The translations under genes were made by a program, and so were the position numbers. Below are positions 25,332 to 36,011 of a DNA stretch of 64,000 bases, one piece after another; positions within the stretch are counted from its first letter, which is position 1, and each line of letters starts with the position of its first letter. The stretch covers positions 16,616,547-16,680,546 of the forward strand of contig CM026556.1 of assembly GCA_015143295.1 (NCBI GenBank), read 5' to 3'. The notes beneath the pieces are model-generated. The model saw only the letters and a program-made list of their open reading frames with translations. It was not told where the DNA came from and did not search any database. The DNA comes from Tetracentron sinense. Its lineage: Eukaryota > Streptophyta > Magnoliopsida > Trochodendrales > Trochodendraceae.

Positions 25332-26864
25332 TGTAGAGCCCCAAAACTTTTGTCCATGTATTGGAACTTGTACCATGGCTTTAAGCCTTTGTAATCTTCT
25401 TTTTCTTTATGAAATGAGAAATCAGAAATCTATTATAGTTTTAATAAGTTATTAAGAGGATGTATTATGGTATTAAAAAGGCCCTAAGAATATTCATGGG
25501 TGTTAAAACAAAGGATGGAAAGGGTTTTAAGTGTTAAAAGGAAAAAGTCTTAACACTACCCTCAACTTGGAAAAGCTCTAGTTTGCTCATATCTGATCAG
25601 AATAGAGTGATTCTTGAATTTTTAGAAAGGTATTGAAACCCTCTTCAAGGTTCATGTTGATCACTTTTCTGGATTTTGAGTTGAGGTAGACTCAAACGTC
25701 CGATTTCCGGAATCGGATCTGCTGCAAAAACGGGTTAATGAAACCCATCCGCATGTCAGTCAGCTTTAGGGGCCAAATGGTCCAAGAATAAAGAAGAATT
25801 AGAAAAAGTTCAAAACATGAAAGTTTTTCCCCTTTGAAATATGAATCTAACTCAAGTTTAATCATCAAAATCTGATAAGAGAGTCAAACGTTATCTCGAA
25901 AATACCAAAGCGCGTTTTTGCAGAAAAACTCACTCGAGCGAGATCCAAACCCACTCGAGCGAGATTAACCAAAAATGAGTTTTTGAGTCCCGGGAGTAAC
26001 TCGCTCAAGTGAGACCCAAGCCCGCTCGAGCGAGAGTACCCAGAAATGTTTTTTTTAGGGTTTTTTCACAACCCAAACGATATGTATACCCAATTTTTGG
26101 GGTTCTAAGGTTTCTAACACTTAAAAAGGGACTTTTAGAGAGGAAAAGAAGGAAACCTAGGTTTCCAAAGAGGGATTTTGTGGGAGACCAAGGAGGAGCT
26201 CGAAATCCTCCCTTCTCTAAGCTTCCACAAGCTTGAATCTTCTTCCTAGAGTGTGGATCTCCATCTCCAAGCCCAAGCTCGTGTTAGATCATCCTCAAAC
26301 CCTTGGATTCTTCAAATCCAAGGCAAGGCAAGCAAAGAGCACCTCCTCCAAGCACGAACAACAACTTCTGTGACCATTTTCGTGGGATTCTCTCCTATTT
26401 GAAAGTCGGTGCCTTTTGCTACCCTTCTAGTTCATATTTTTCTCCTTTTTCTTCATTTCTATGATTTTTCCCCATTATCTAAATATGTTAATGCTATGGG
26501 ATGAATGAATGGAGGATGTTGGGCAATGGATGGCATGTGTGTGATGTGATGAAACAAATGGGAAGGGCATTTTTCCACATAATGAACACACAATGTATGA
26601 TGGATGGATTGGATGATTTATTAATCAAGAAAAGCATGAAAATTCTAGGGTTTATGTTAGTGTGTTACTAACTTTCTAGAACGGCATGTGGTAAATGAAT
26701 GTTTCTTTTAAATGAATTGTATGCTATGAAATCCCATATGTCATGTTTAATTCCAATTTATAGTATGTACCCGAATTCACAAGCACGGCATGCATGACAA
26801 GGTTTATCGATGTTTCCAAGAATAAGGGTTTTAAACGCTCGATTCACGAACGCCAAGACAAGAC

Positions 26865-27135
26865 ATAATAGGGGGTTTTACACCACCCTCCCTCGCAAGT
26901 GCATAAGAGGGGGTTTTATACCACCCTCCCTCACAAGTTGCATTCATATAAAAAGAGGGGTCTACCCTCCCTCGCAAGTGCATTGCATAAGAAGGGGTTT
27001 TACACCACCTTCCCTCACAAGTTGCATAAGAGGGGTCTCCCCTCCCTCACAAGTGCATTGCATAAGAAGGAGTTTTACACCACCTTCCCTCACAAGTTGC
27101 ATAAGAGGGGTCTCCCCTCCCTCACAAGTGCATTT
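26865..27135 (+). repeat. LTR minisatellite of hairpin units (element A, 3' copy)
   Basis: About seven units alternate GAGGG...CCCTC, GAAGG...CCTTC and AGGGG-TCT-CCCCT stems, each followed by CTC(A/G)CAAGT. It is longer than the 5' copy, so the array changed in length after insertion. Confidence 0.8.
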
Positions 27136-27468
27136 CATTCCAAGCAAGCATGACACAACATGACATGCATGACACGACATGACACGCATGACAAGCATGA
27201 CACGCATGATACAACAAGACAAGCATGACAAAACACGATAAGACAAGTTTTCAAGCACAACAAGAGTGTTTTAAGTCAAGTCAAGTGCATGATGACTTTC
27301 AAGAGTTTTTCCCGGCTTTTTATGTGATGCAAGCATGAAATATGTATTGTTTTCTTTCCTGTTATTTATACTAACTGCTTCCTACTTTATATTGTGATCG
27401 ATTGCTATGCTATGACTGCTGGTTAGTATTTGGTACACGCTGAGTATTCCATGCTCAGCCGTACGTTT

Positions 27469-27588
27469 ATGTCGGCAGGTACTGAGGGAGCTACTGTTCC
27501 ATTCGACATCGATGCTCCTGGCCCATGGGTGAAAGAGGAGTACGTTGAGGAACCTGTGGAGGAACCTTCCGTAGAGGGCTACTACTAG
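27469..27588 (+). CDS. LTR-borne acidic micro-ORF, element A 3' LTR (39 codons)
   Basis: It reads MSAGTEGATVPFDIDA, then GPWVKEEYVEEPVEEPS, ending GYY. It has the same length as the 5' copy, with several amino-acid replacements outside the PWV-x-EEYVEEP core. Confidence 0.45.
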   Translation: MSAGTEGATVPFDIDAPGPWVKEEYVEEPVEEPSVEGYY

Positions 27589-27883
27589 GTGGTAGATTCT
27601 GAGTGATTTGTTGTGAGTGTGAGCTTGAGAGATTAGATTGATGTATTTTGGCGGGCCTGTCCGCACTTTATTTTGTGTATCTTTTGTATCACTTGAATTA
27701 TGTATATATACATAGAGGTTTTGGTTAGACTTCCGCTGTGCTTTGTAGTAATGTTTCCGCTTTTAAGTCCCCTATTGTATATGCTCCAGGTACATTTTGC
27801 AGGTTGGTTTGTCAAGCAAGTCATGATAAGTCGTCCAAGATTCACTCTAACTCCTAGGGTGGGTTTTGGGGCGTGACACATAA

Positions 27884-29563
27884 ACCCTAAGTAAGGCATT
27901 TTGAGAGAAAGGGAGAGAGGAGAAAGGGGATTCTAACCTAGGGTTTTCATTTGGGAAGAAATCAAAGGATTTGCAAAACCCTAGATCACCACAAGCTTAG
28001 ATTTCCTTAACTCACGGTCCAAGCACTCGAGGAGCACGTTCTTCAAGCTAGGTCAGCAACTCCATGCATGTTTTGGAGGGTTTTTCCTCGCTTCTTCAAG
28101 GTCGGTACCTTATGCTACCCTCCTAGTTCATATCCTCCATTGTTCTTCTCTTCTTTATTGTTTTTCCTAAAGTGTGAACCTAATAGGAGATGAATGGTTG
28201 TGTGAGAATGGATGTTGGGCGATGGATGCCATGTCAATGTGTTGTGATGAATGGAATGGAAAGGGTATTGTACCAATAATAAACACACATGTATGTTGTG
28301 AACATAAACCCACCTAGAAAAGTATGGTGTAGGCTTTAACAAATAATGTACACACCACATGTTTGATGAAATGCCAAGGTGAAGAAAATGAGTTGCAAAT
28401 CAAGAAATGCATGTTTAAAAGCATATGAAATTGCTAGGGTTTATGATAGTGTGATTAATTGCTTTCTCTAAATGGCATAAATAATTACTTGTTTAAATTA
28501 ATGATATTCTATGTATTGTTGAAATCTCAAATGTCCTATTTAATTTCAAGTGAAAGTATGTACACGATTCCACGAGCACGGCATGCATGACATGGTTTAC
28601 CGGCGTTTTTCAAGAATAAGGATTTTAGAGGTAGAACATATCTTACGATATGTTTTGCCTTGCTTTTGACAAGAGGACAAGAACAAGCATTGCATAGGAG
28701 GGAGTTTACACTTCCCTCCCTTCCAAGAGGGGTTTCCCCTCACTCACAAGTGCATATCATTGAAAGAAGGGTCCCTTCCCTCTCAAGTGCATGTCATTAG
28801 AAGAGGGGTCTCCCCTCCCTCCCAAGTGCATCTCACAAGCGCATCTCAGAAGTTACATGAGCATGTTTAATTTCCAAGTAAGCACGCATGACACGCATGA
28901 CATGACACGCTCGACAAGATCAAGCAAAACAGACATGACAAGTTTTTCAAGCACGAAAAGAGTATTTTAAGTCAAGTCAAGTGCATGTTGATTTCAAGGG
29001 TTTTCTCGGTTTTCATGTGATGCAACCATGAATATAAACTGTTTTACTTTCCTGTTATTATATGAATTGCTTCCTGCTTATCTCTGTTATCATTAGGCTA
29101 TGACTGTTGGTTAGCATTTAGTACACGCTGAGTATTCCATGCTCAGCCATACGTTTATGTCGACAGGTACTGAAGGAGCTGCCGTTCCTTTCGACATCTG
29201 TGCCCCTGGCCCTTGGGTAGAAGAGGAGTACGTTGAGGAACCCTCATGTAGATGAGTACTACTAGGGGTAGATTCTAGGTGATTGTGGGTGAGCTTGAGA
29301 GAGTATATTTCATGTATTTTGGCGGGCATGTCCGCACTTTCTTTTGTGATTTCATTTTTTTCAAACTTAGATCATGTATATATGTACTTAGAGATTTGGT
29401 TAGTCTTCCGTTGTGCTATGTAGTTTATGTTTCCGCCATTATCGTTCTCTATTGTATATGATCTAGGTATTTTTGCAGGATGGTTTGTCAAGCATGTCAT
29501 GTGAGTCATGACAAGTCGTCTAAGATTCACTCTAACTCCTAGGGTGGGTTTTGGGTCGCGACA
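27884..29563 (+). repeat. 5' LTR of element B, second piece
   Basis: It resumes after element A with ACCCTAAGTAAGGCATTTTGAG-type sequence and matches 39974-41649. It includes the AACATATC/GATATGTT hairpin (about 28647-28666), minisatellite (28690-28835), hairpin 29127-29147, the micro-ORF and the second hairpin GCGGGCATGTCCGC (29322-29335). It ends GTCGCGACA. Confidence 0.9.
29157..29255 (+). CDS. LTR-borne acidic micro-ORF, element B 5' LTR (32 codons)
   Basis: It reads MSTGTEGAAVPFDICA, then PGPWVEEEYVEEPS. It is the shortest copy; the paired 3' LTR copy has 39 codons. Confidence 0.4.
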   Translation: MSTGTEGAAVPFDICAPGPWVEEEYVEEPSCR

Positions 29564-29567
29564 GAAG

Positions 29568-29579
29568 TGGTATCAGAGC
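29568..29579 (+). promoter_or_regulatory. primer-binding site of element B
   Basis: TGGTATCAGAGC lies 4 nt after the LTR end, identical to element A. Confidence 0.9.
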
Positions 29580-29889
29580 TTAGGCTTTAGGTCTTTAGGG
29601 TCACTTAGAATCTAGTACCATGGCTTGACAAGAGCATATGTCAGGAAACAAGTTAGGAAGGAAGTAAGTCGGAAGCGAGTCATGTTCCAAGTGTAAGACT
29701 AAACTTTAGTCTTAGTCTAAATGGTTATGGCAATGAAGTACGGGTCTTAGGGATGCTAGAACCCCAAAGTACAATATTATAAATACACCGATGGTTATGA
29801 TGTGATGTATATTAGTATTATACAACTAATACAAATTGAATTATTGTGAAATAGAATTGTAATAAATTATGGTTTCAAGTTAGACTCAT

Positions 29890-30607
29890 GTGGTGCTATT
29901 GTTCTCAGGACGCTAGTCATAAGGCGGGGCACACGGGGTCATGGGCCACACACCAGAGCTTCCTCTTCTTCACGGGATGAGGATGAGCAGCCGGACCTCT
30001 CTCAGGTCTTAGGCTCTATTGCTGAGACGCTCGCCATACTGGCGGCTCGGCAAACTATATCATCATCAGCGGCACCTACTCCACCTCCCGCAACTCCAGT
30101 GCATCGTACAGCTGGGGTTGAGGCATTCCGGAGATTGAGGCCTCCATCATTCCATGGGAGTGTGGACCCTCTTGCTACAGAGGCATGGATTCTCCAGTTG
30201 AAGAAAATCTTTGCGGTCCTCTCACCCATAGAGGAGGATAGAGTAGCATGGACAGTTTTCATGCTAGAGGGTGAGGCACACCACTGGTGGTTGTCCACCT
30301 TGAGGACGCGAGATTTGACCATGCAAGGTCAACCTTGGACTTGGGAAGAGTTCAAGGATACTTTTTATAAGAAATACTTTTCGGTTGGAGCATGGGAAAA
30401 GAAAGAGAGAATTCATCAACCTTGAGCAAGGTTCGATGTCTGTGACCGCTTATGAGGCCAAGTTCTCGGAGCTATCACACTTCGTGACTCATATGATCGC
30501 CACCGAGGCGATGAAGGCGAGAAGATTTGAGCAAGGGCTCAAGGATGTCATTATTAAGAAAGTCTCGGCTTTCAGGTATGCTACCTACCCTGAGGTAGTA
30601 GACAAGG
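29890..30607 (+). pseudogene. gag of element B, capsid part
   Basis: Motifs are FRRLRPPSFHGSVDPL, FAVLSPIEEDRVAWTVF, EGEAHHWWLSTL, GQPWTWEEFKDTFYKKYF, TAYEAKFSELSHF and MKARRFEQGL. It would form the nucleocapsid. It ends at the CAAGG duplication (30603-30607) where a solo LTR entered. A broken fossil. Confidence 0.87.
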
Positions 30608-30820
30608 TGTCGCGCCCCAAAATACCCCCTTGCAGTTAAGGGATACTTTAGGTGTGACTATACATACCTGCCAAACAATCCCGTAATGAACAAGGTAACA
30701 TAATACTATAAAGACAATAATCAGAGTGCGGAAACTAAATCATAATTGCAGAAACGTGAACTAACTTTTTCTTTTCTATATAAGGTGTTATGTGTTCCAA
30801 GTGAATTGAGCCCACTATGC

Positions 30821-30961
30821 TCAATAGTAGTCTAAATACAGCCAGACATCTCGGTCTCTATCCTCCTGTGATTGCATCGGGATAAGTGGCTCTCTCTCCT
30901 CTACATATTGTTCCTCAGCCCAAGGCTCAGGGTTGAGGGCTTCCTCGGTACCTGCCGACAT
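30821..30961 (-). CDS. LTR-borne acidic micro-ORF, 46 codons (solo LTR 30608-33157)
   Basis: It reads MSAGTEEALNPEPWAEEQYV, then EEREPLIPMQSQED, ending YLDYY and TGA. The C-terminal half (SQED...DVW.YLDY) matches the copy at 50910 although the two LTRs differ greatly elsewhere. Confidence 0.45.
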   Translation of the reverse strand: MSAGTEEALNPEPWAEEQYVEEREPLIPMQSQEDRDRDVWLYLDYY

Positions 30962-31354
30962 AAAAGTACGGTTGAGCATGGAATACTCAGCGAGTACAAG
31001 CTACTAGTTAATAATAGCAATAACAAAACACAACAATGATAATCACAATACACAACATCAAGTCAAGGCAATACTAGCAACATGTGATATTCATAGCATT
31101 GAAGTAAAGCGATGTAATAGTCTTGACATGCTTGAATGAATGCAAAAAATCCGGTAAATCTCATACTTGAAAGTCATGTTTTTATTCTTGAAAATAGTCT
31201 TTCGTGTTTCTTTCAAAACTTGCTTGTTGTGTTTGAAAACGTGTTTCTTGTCTTGGTCTCGTTCGTGAGAATCACACATGCTTGTCTTGTTCTTGCTTGG
31301 AATCGTATGTCTTGCTTGTTCTTGTCATATTCTTGACTTGACATGCTTGTATAC

Positions 31355-31690
31355 TTGTGAGCCAGAAGTTAGTACCCTTGAGGCGACTTGTGAGCCGGGA
31401 ACGTAAGTTCCCTTCAGTGAAATATATATATAGAAAAGGATACCACCAACCTCCTTGTTTTGTTTTCTTGTGAGCCAGGTATGACATATCCTAGGGATAT
31501 GCCCTACCCTTGATATTCATGCTTGTTTAACTTGTGAGCCAGGTATGACATATCTTGCGATATGTCCTACCCTTGACCGGCCCAATGTCCAGCTTTATCA
31601 ACTTGCTTGTTTAACTTGTGAGCCAAGTATGACATATCCAAGGGATATGCCCTACCCTTGACCAGCCCGTTGTCCAGCTTTATCATTCAT
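31355..31690 (-). repeat. LTR minisatellite with ATATC hairpins, some with a GCAA loop
   Basis: On the minus strand the units read GACATATC-GCAA-GATATGTC (8-bp stem; also GGCATATCC-CTA-GGATATGTC with wobble pairs), then a CTGGCTCACAAG tail. About four units are visible. Confidence 0.75.
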
Positions 31691-33162
31691 ATCGTGAATC
31701 ACTTTTGTTGTGGTAGTTCAAATACGTGTACTTTGAAAACATCGGTCCATGGATGCATGCGTGTTTGTGTGTGACAATGTGTAGCAATCATGCTAGCATA
31801 AGTGATCGAAAAGGGAAAGACATACCACATCATAATCCTATTTAAATTCATGTGAGAATCGAGCCATAAGGAAAACATTGCATGAAGGTTAGTCTTTTAA
31901 GAAACATTTCTTGGTTCGTGTCTTCATAATTTTAATCTAATTCATTTTATTCTCATTTAGGCATTTTATCAAAAACTTGGCAAGCATCACATTCCTAGTC
32001 CTTTGATTTAAGTTTCTTAGTGCATATTTTACAACAAACACAAGGGTGTATTCATTATTTATGAAATGCCCATCCACCATTATCCATCACACCACATGGC
32101 ATCCAATCGCCAATCCATCATCCATTCATCCATCCACAACATCCCCATTTCTATCTTGTTTATATTTAGGAAAATTGGTGTATTTCAAAAAGGGGAAATC
32201 ACAAGATAAAAACCATCATTTTTAAAGGAGAAACCCTAGTTATTACTATGCTAGTTAGTAAGGGTGTACTAACCTTGTGAGGATCCCTTCTTAGTTTGAA
32301 GAAACCCTTGAACAAGAATCCCAATTTGAGGAAGAAAATCCTTGCTTAAGAGGATGATCCAAGATTGATTTGGACTCTCTTTGATCTCCATAAGACCCCT
32401 CTTGGAAATCCCCAAACCTTCCTCTCCTTCCTCTCTTTTCCTCTCAAAAAATCTCTCTCTAAGTGTTAGGAACCTTGGACCCTCGAAAATGGGGTATATA
32501 TCGTGTTAGGTTTATGAAAAACCAAAAAAAAAAAACGTTTCTGGGTGATCTCACTCGAGTGAGCCTCAATCTCGCTCGAGCGGGTTGCTCACTGGCCTCA
32601 AAAACCCATTTTTCGCCAATATCGCTCGAGCGGATTTGGATCTCGCTCGAGCGAGTTCTTCTGCAAAAACCCACTTTGGTAAATCGGTCATAACTTTTGA
32701 CTCGATGGTCTAATTTTGACGATTCAACTTGCGTTGGATTTTTATTTTGAAGATAAACAACTTTTATGTTTTGTAAAACTCCTAATTTTGAGTTTTACTT
32801 TACCAAAAATGGCTCCAAAGATGACTGGTCTGTAAATGGGTTTCGACAGCCCAAATTTTCAACCGTCCCGATTTTGGAAATCGGACTTTTGACTCAACTC
32901 CGACTCAAAATTAAGGAAAATGGTAAACATGAACCTCGAAGAGGGTTCCAATAAATTTCTAAAAATTTAAGAATCACTCCATTCCGATCAGTTATGAGCG
33001 AACTAGAGCTTTTCAAAGTTGACGGTATGCTAAGGCATAACCCTTATGATACTTATAAGAGTATTCTATACTCTTAATCCTTCATCCCAACACCCATACA
33101 CTTAAGAAATTCATCCTAAGGCATTTAATATATGTCATAAAGATTCGGGGTTCTACACAAGG

Positions 33163-33744
33163 CCTTGTTGATCGAGGCCAATTCTGAGGTCGTGTCCAAG
33201 AAGAGAGACTTGGCGAGAGGCCAACCTAGTAGTTCAGCACCCCCAAAGAGGCGGACTCGAACTAGCCCTTATCAATACACATGGCCAGCACTACCTCAGT
33301 ATGTGTGGCCAGCACCACCGATGAGACCATCTTATGCGCCTCCAGTTCCACGGTCGTACATGCCTCAGGGGCCACGACCTCAGGCTCTTCCAGCTCCATG
33401 GCCAGTCGCACCTCAGGTGGCGAGGTATACCCCACCTCCAGCCCCTCCGACCTACACACATGAGGTCTGCACTTCATGCGGCCGAAGGCACCCGACAGGA
33501 GATTACTGAAGGGCATCAGGGGGATGTTTTCACTATAGTCGCCAGGGCTATGTGATTAAGGATTGCCCTAGTTGGCATTTGCCAGGCCAGTCTCAGGGGA
33601 TTAGGCCCCCAGCATGTCCAACCGGATCATACCAGGCATCCTCCCAGCCTACCCGGCCTACACCTCCACCTCACCAGGCAAACCAGGGATGAGTATTCGC
33701 CTTAACAGAGGGTGATGCACTTGCATCTGACGATGTAGTGCAAG
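33163..33744 (+). pseudogene. gag of element B, proline-rich and zinc-knuckle part
   Basis: A Pro-rich linker (QYTWPALPQYVWPAPPMRPS) is followed by the cysteine/histidine-rich nucleic-acid-binding region near 33465-33570. The right edge is the codon where the intron-like interval begins. A broken fossil. Confidence 0.8.
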
Positions 33745-33784
33745 GTACGCGTTTAAAGTTATTCAATTACCGCAATTGTCATGC

Positions 33785-35912
33785 TGAAAGTATGCCTCTT
33801 TTTAATTTTAGAAACACAGTTCTTGGGGGGCATACATCGAATTCCAAGATCTGACTAAGATTCTAATTGATTTTATTCAATGAAGGTTAGAATAACATTC
33901 ACCTTTACGACTTTGAAATTGTTAAGTCAAATCCACGTTAGAATAGTACTCACAAAACTTCACAAGTGTCAAGTCTCCTGTCGATTCACATGAACCTTCT
34001 TTTTCCTTTAAAGCTTTCTCTAATGGAAGCTAATGGCCCTTCCAAATTTCCAGCTCTAGGAATCTTGAATAAAGATCCAATCTTTATTGATCAATAACCT
34101 TTCTTGATGAACAAGATGAATTCTTGCTTTTCCTCAAGATCCAATCAAGAAGACAAAAGAAGAGAGAGATGGGTGTGACCATACACCTCAAGGAGAGAGA
34201 GGGGCGGGCGTGAGGTTTTAGGAGAGGGAGAGAAGAAAAATTCTGGAGAATTATGTATCTCATATGGCTGGGCATCCAATCCTTTATATAAGTTCTCTCT
34301 TGGTTGCTTGAATTGTAATCCAATTATAATTCATTAACCTTATCCTAATCCAATTAGGATTAATCTTAAAAGAAACCAACCTTATCCATTAGTAACTAAT
34401 CTTATCCTTATCCAATAAGGAATCTTGAATTAGTAACTAACTAATGGAATCCCTAACAATTAGGGAATCTTTAATTAGTAACTAACTAACTAACTAACTA
34501 ACCTTATCCAATAAGGTGTTAATTAATTAGAAACTAATTAAAATAAAACTTCCTCCATAAAGTGGGCGTCCCACCCTAGGTGGGTCCCACTCCACACGCC
34601 CAAAGGGTTTCCAAAACCCTCTTGGTCACTTGAATTATTCTTTTATAATAATTCCCAATGGGTCCTACCCATTTGGTTTTTCACATCTAATGTGATTCCA
34701 CCTTTTAGAGCTTCACTATACCATATAGTGATTACTTAGAGAAATTAATTAATTTAATTATAAATTAAATTAAATACTTTAAGAAGGTCCTTGTGTGTGG
34801 GATCTAAAGGGATCTCCTATTTCCGGTTGTGGGACCAAGTACTTCACTTTTTTGGTTGAAGCATTGTTACTAGGAAACACCTTTCCTAAAACTCCATTAG
34901 GATCATAGAATGTTATCTAAGTCCCTGGACTTCCACCAATCACAATTAATGTCCATTAACATAATGTGATTAACCTCCAGAAATTAGAGAATTTCTTGTA
35001 AGTACCATCTCACAATATATTTACAAATAAATCCTTCCACATTCCGATATCACATGTAAGCTTCCGGGATTGGAACAATTCCACTGTCTTAGTCCCTAGC
35101 TTATGAATAGAACTCTTTCTCATGATTACTTTTCATTGAACTGAACCTCCAAAACACTTTTGAAGAAACATTAGAAAAGAACTGACATATATATTTATAT
35201 ATACTTTTCCATATTAAAAATATCAACTTCGATAAAGACCATTTTACCAAAAAGCACCCGTACTGGATTTAACAGTTCAGTTCAACAAGTATCACCTTGA
35301 TATCATTATCTCCAATTAAGGAGTTGTGGATTCCTTATTGAGTGTTTACACACTTCTCCAAACATAGTGTACATGACCCAACGTACCCGGAGTTAGTCCT
35401 GTGTATTGGACATTACCGATTGGCATATCAAAGCCATATAGACAAATGTCTGAGAAGATGTTAACCTCTCAGGTCTAAGGACAATTTGGCAAATGGATAA
35501 CCCTAATACAATCTGACAGTGTATTCCATAGGGTATCCACTAGTGACCCCATTCAGTATTATGTACTTGCTACATATACTCACATGTTAGTCAAGAGTCA
35601 CCACTCTCTGTGAATGAGATTCATCACACTATCTCATAGAACTACACATGTGCAAGCCATGATGAAGTACGGCGCCCAACCAGTACTCTAGAGGCTTCGA
35701 ACAATATTAGGTTTACAAGGAACCGGAAAATCATATCTCCTCGCAACCTTTGCATGATTTTCCTACAATGTTACCTATGGAACTTTATGTCATCATCATA
35801 TGAGACAGTAATTAATATAAATACCCTTTATAGTTGGTTGTGTGAATATGATGTTTGTCTAATCAACATAGAAAAGTCTCTTATTGGCTTTCAAGGGCAT
35901 ATATGTCCAACA
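33785..35912 (-). mobile_element. solo LTR of the TGTTGGACAT family, minus orientation
   Basis: On the minus strand it begins TGTTGGACATATATGCC. The plus-strand left end is TGAAAGTATGCC. CATGC flanks both sides (33780-33784 and 35913-35917). It is 2128 bp with no coding sequence. A minus-strand TATA box is at 34283-34290. It is a relative of 14346-18947. Confidence 0.87.
34283..34290 (-). promoter_or_regulatory. TATA box of the 33785-35912 LTR
   Basis: The minus strand reads TATATAAAGG, placed like the TATA box of its relative at 18496. Confidence 0.5.
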
Positions 35913-36011
35913 CATGCCATGTCTTATTCCTTGTGTACGTATGTGGTGTGTTATATACTTATATATTATATGCTGTTGATGTATGGATTAACTTAGTCAG
36001 TATAATTTTAG

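Larger units (their letters stand above)
25332..27878 (+). repeat. 3' LTR of element A
   Basis: The 2547-bp LTR contains CTCGAG palindromes (25926-26036), a hairpin minisatellite (26865-27135), the GCTGAG/CTCAGC hairpin (27439-27459), the micro-ORF and the second hairpin GCGGGCCTGTCCGC (27651-27664), which is not visible in the paired 5' LTR. Confidence 0.9.
30608..33157 (-). mobile_element. Tekay-type solo LTR in gag of B, minus orientation
   Basis: The left end is TGTCGCGCCCC and the right end is GGGGTTCTACA, flanked by CAAGG (30603-30607 and 33158-33162). Minus-strand parts: CTCGAG palindromes (32545-32665), minisatellite (31355-31690), hairpin (30971-30991), micro-ORF (30821-30961), and TTGAGC/GCTCAA in the place of the second hairpin (30806-30824). 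It has the CTCGAG promoter type of element A but a micro-ORF closest to the 48790-51329 type. Confidence 0.88.
33745..36011 (+). other. intron-like interval at the gag/protease boundary of B, with an LTR inside
   Basis: It starts GTACGC right after the codons for VVQ and ends ATTTTAG before TLLVNGCLA, the same codon position as the interval in element C. Without the inserted LTR (33785-35912) and its duplication it is about 134 bp, close to 144 bp in C. Confidence 0.55.

Noticed and set aside
26810-27163. Two overlapping plus-strand frames with repeated PPSLTSCI-like words
   Set aside because: They translate the hairpin minisatellite of the element A 3' LTR.
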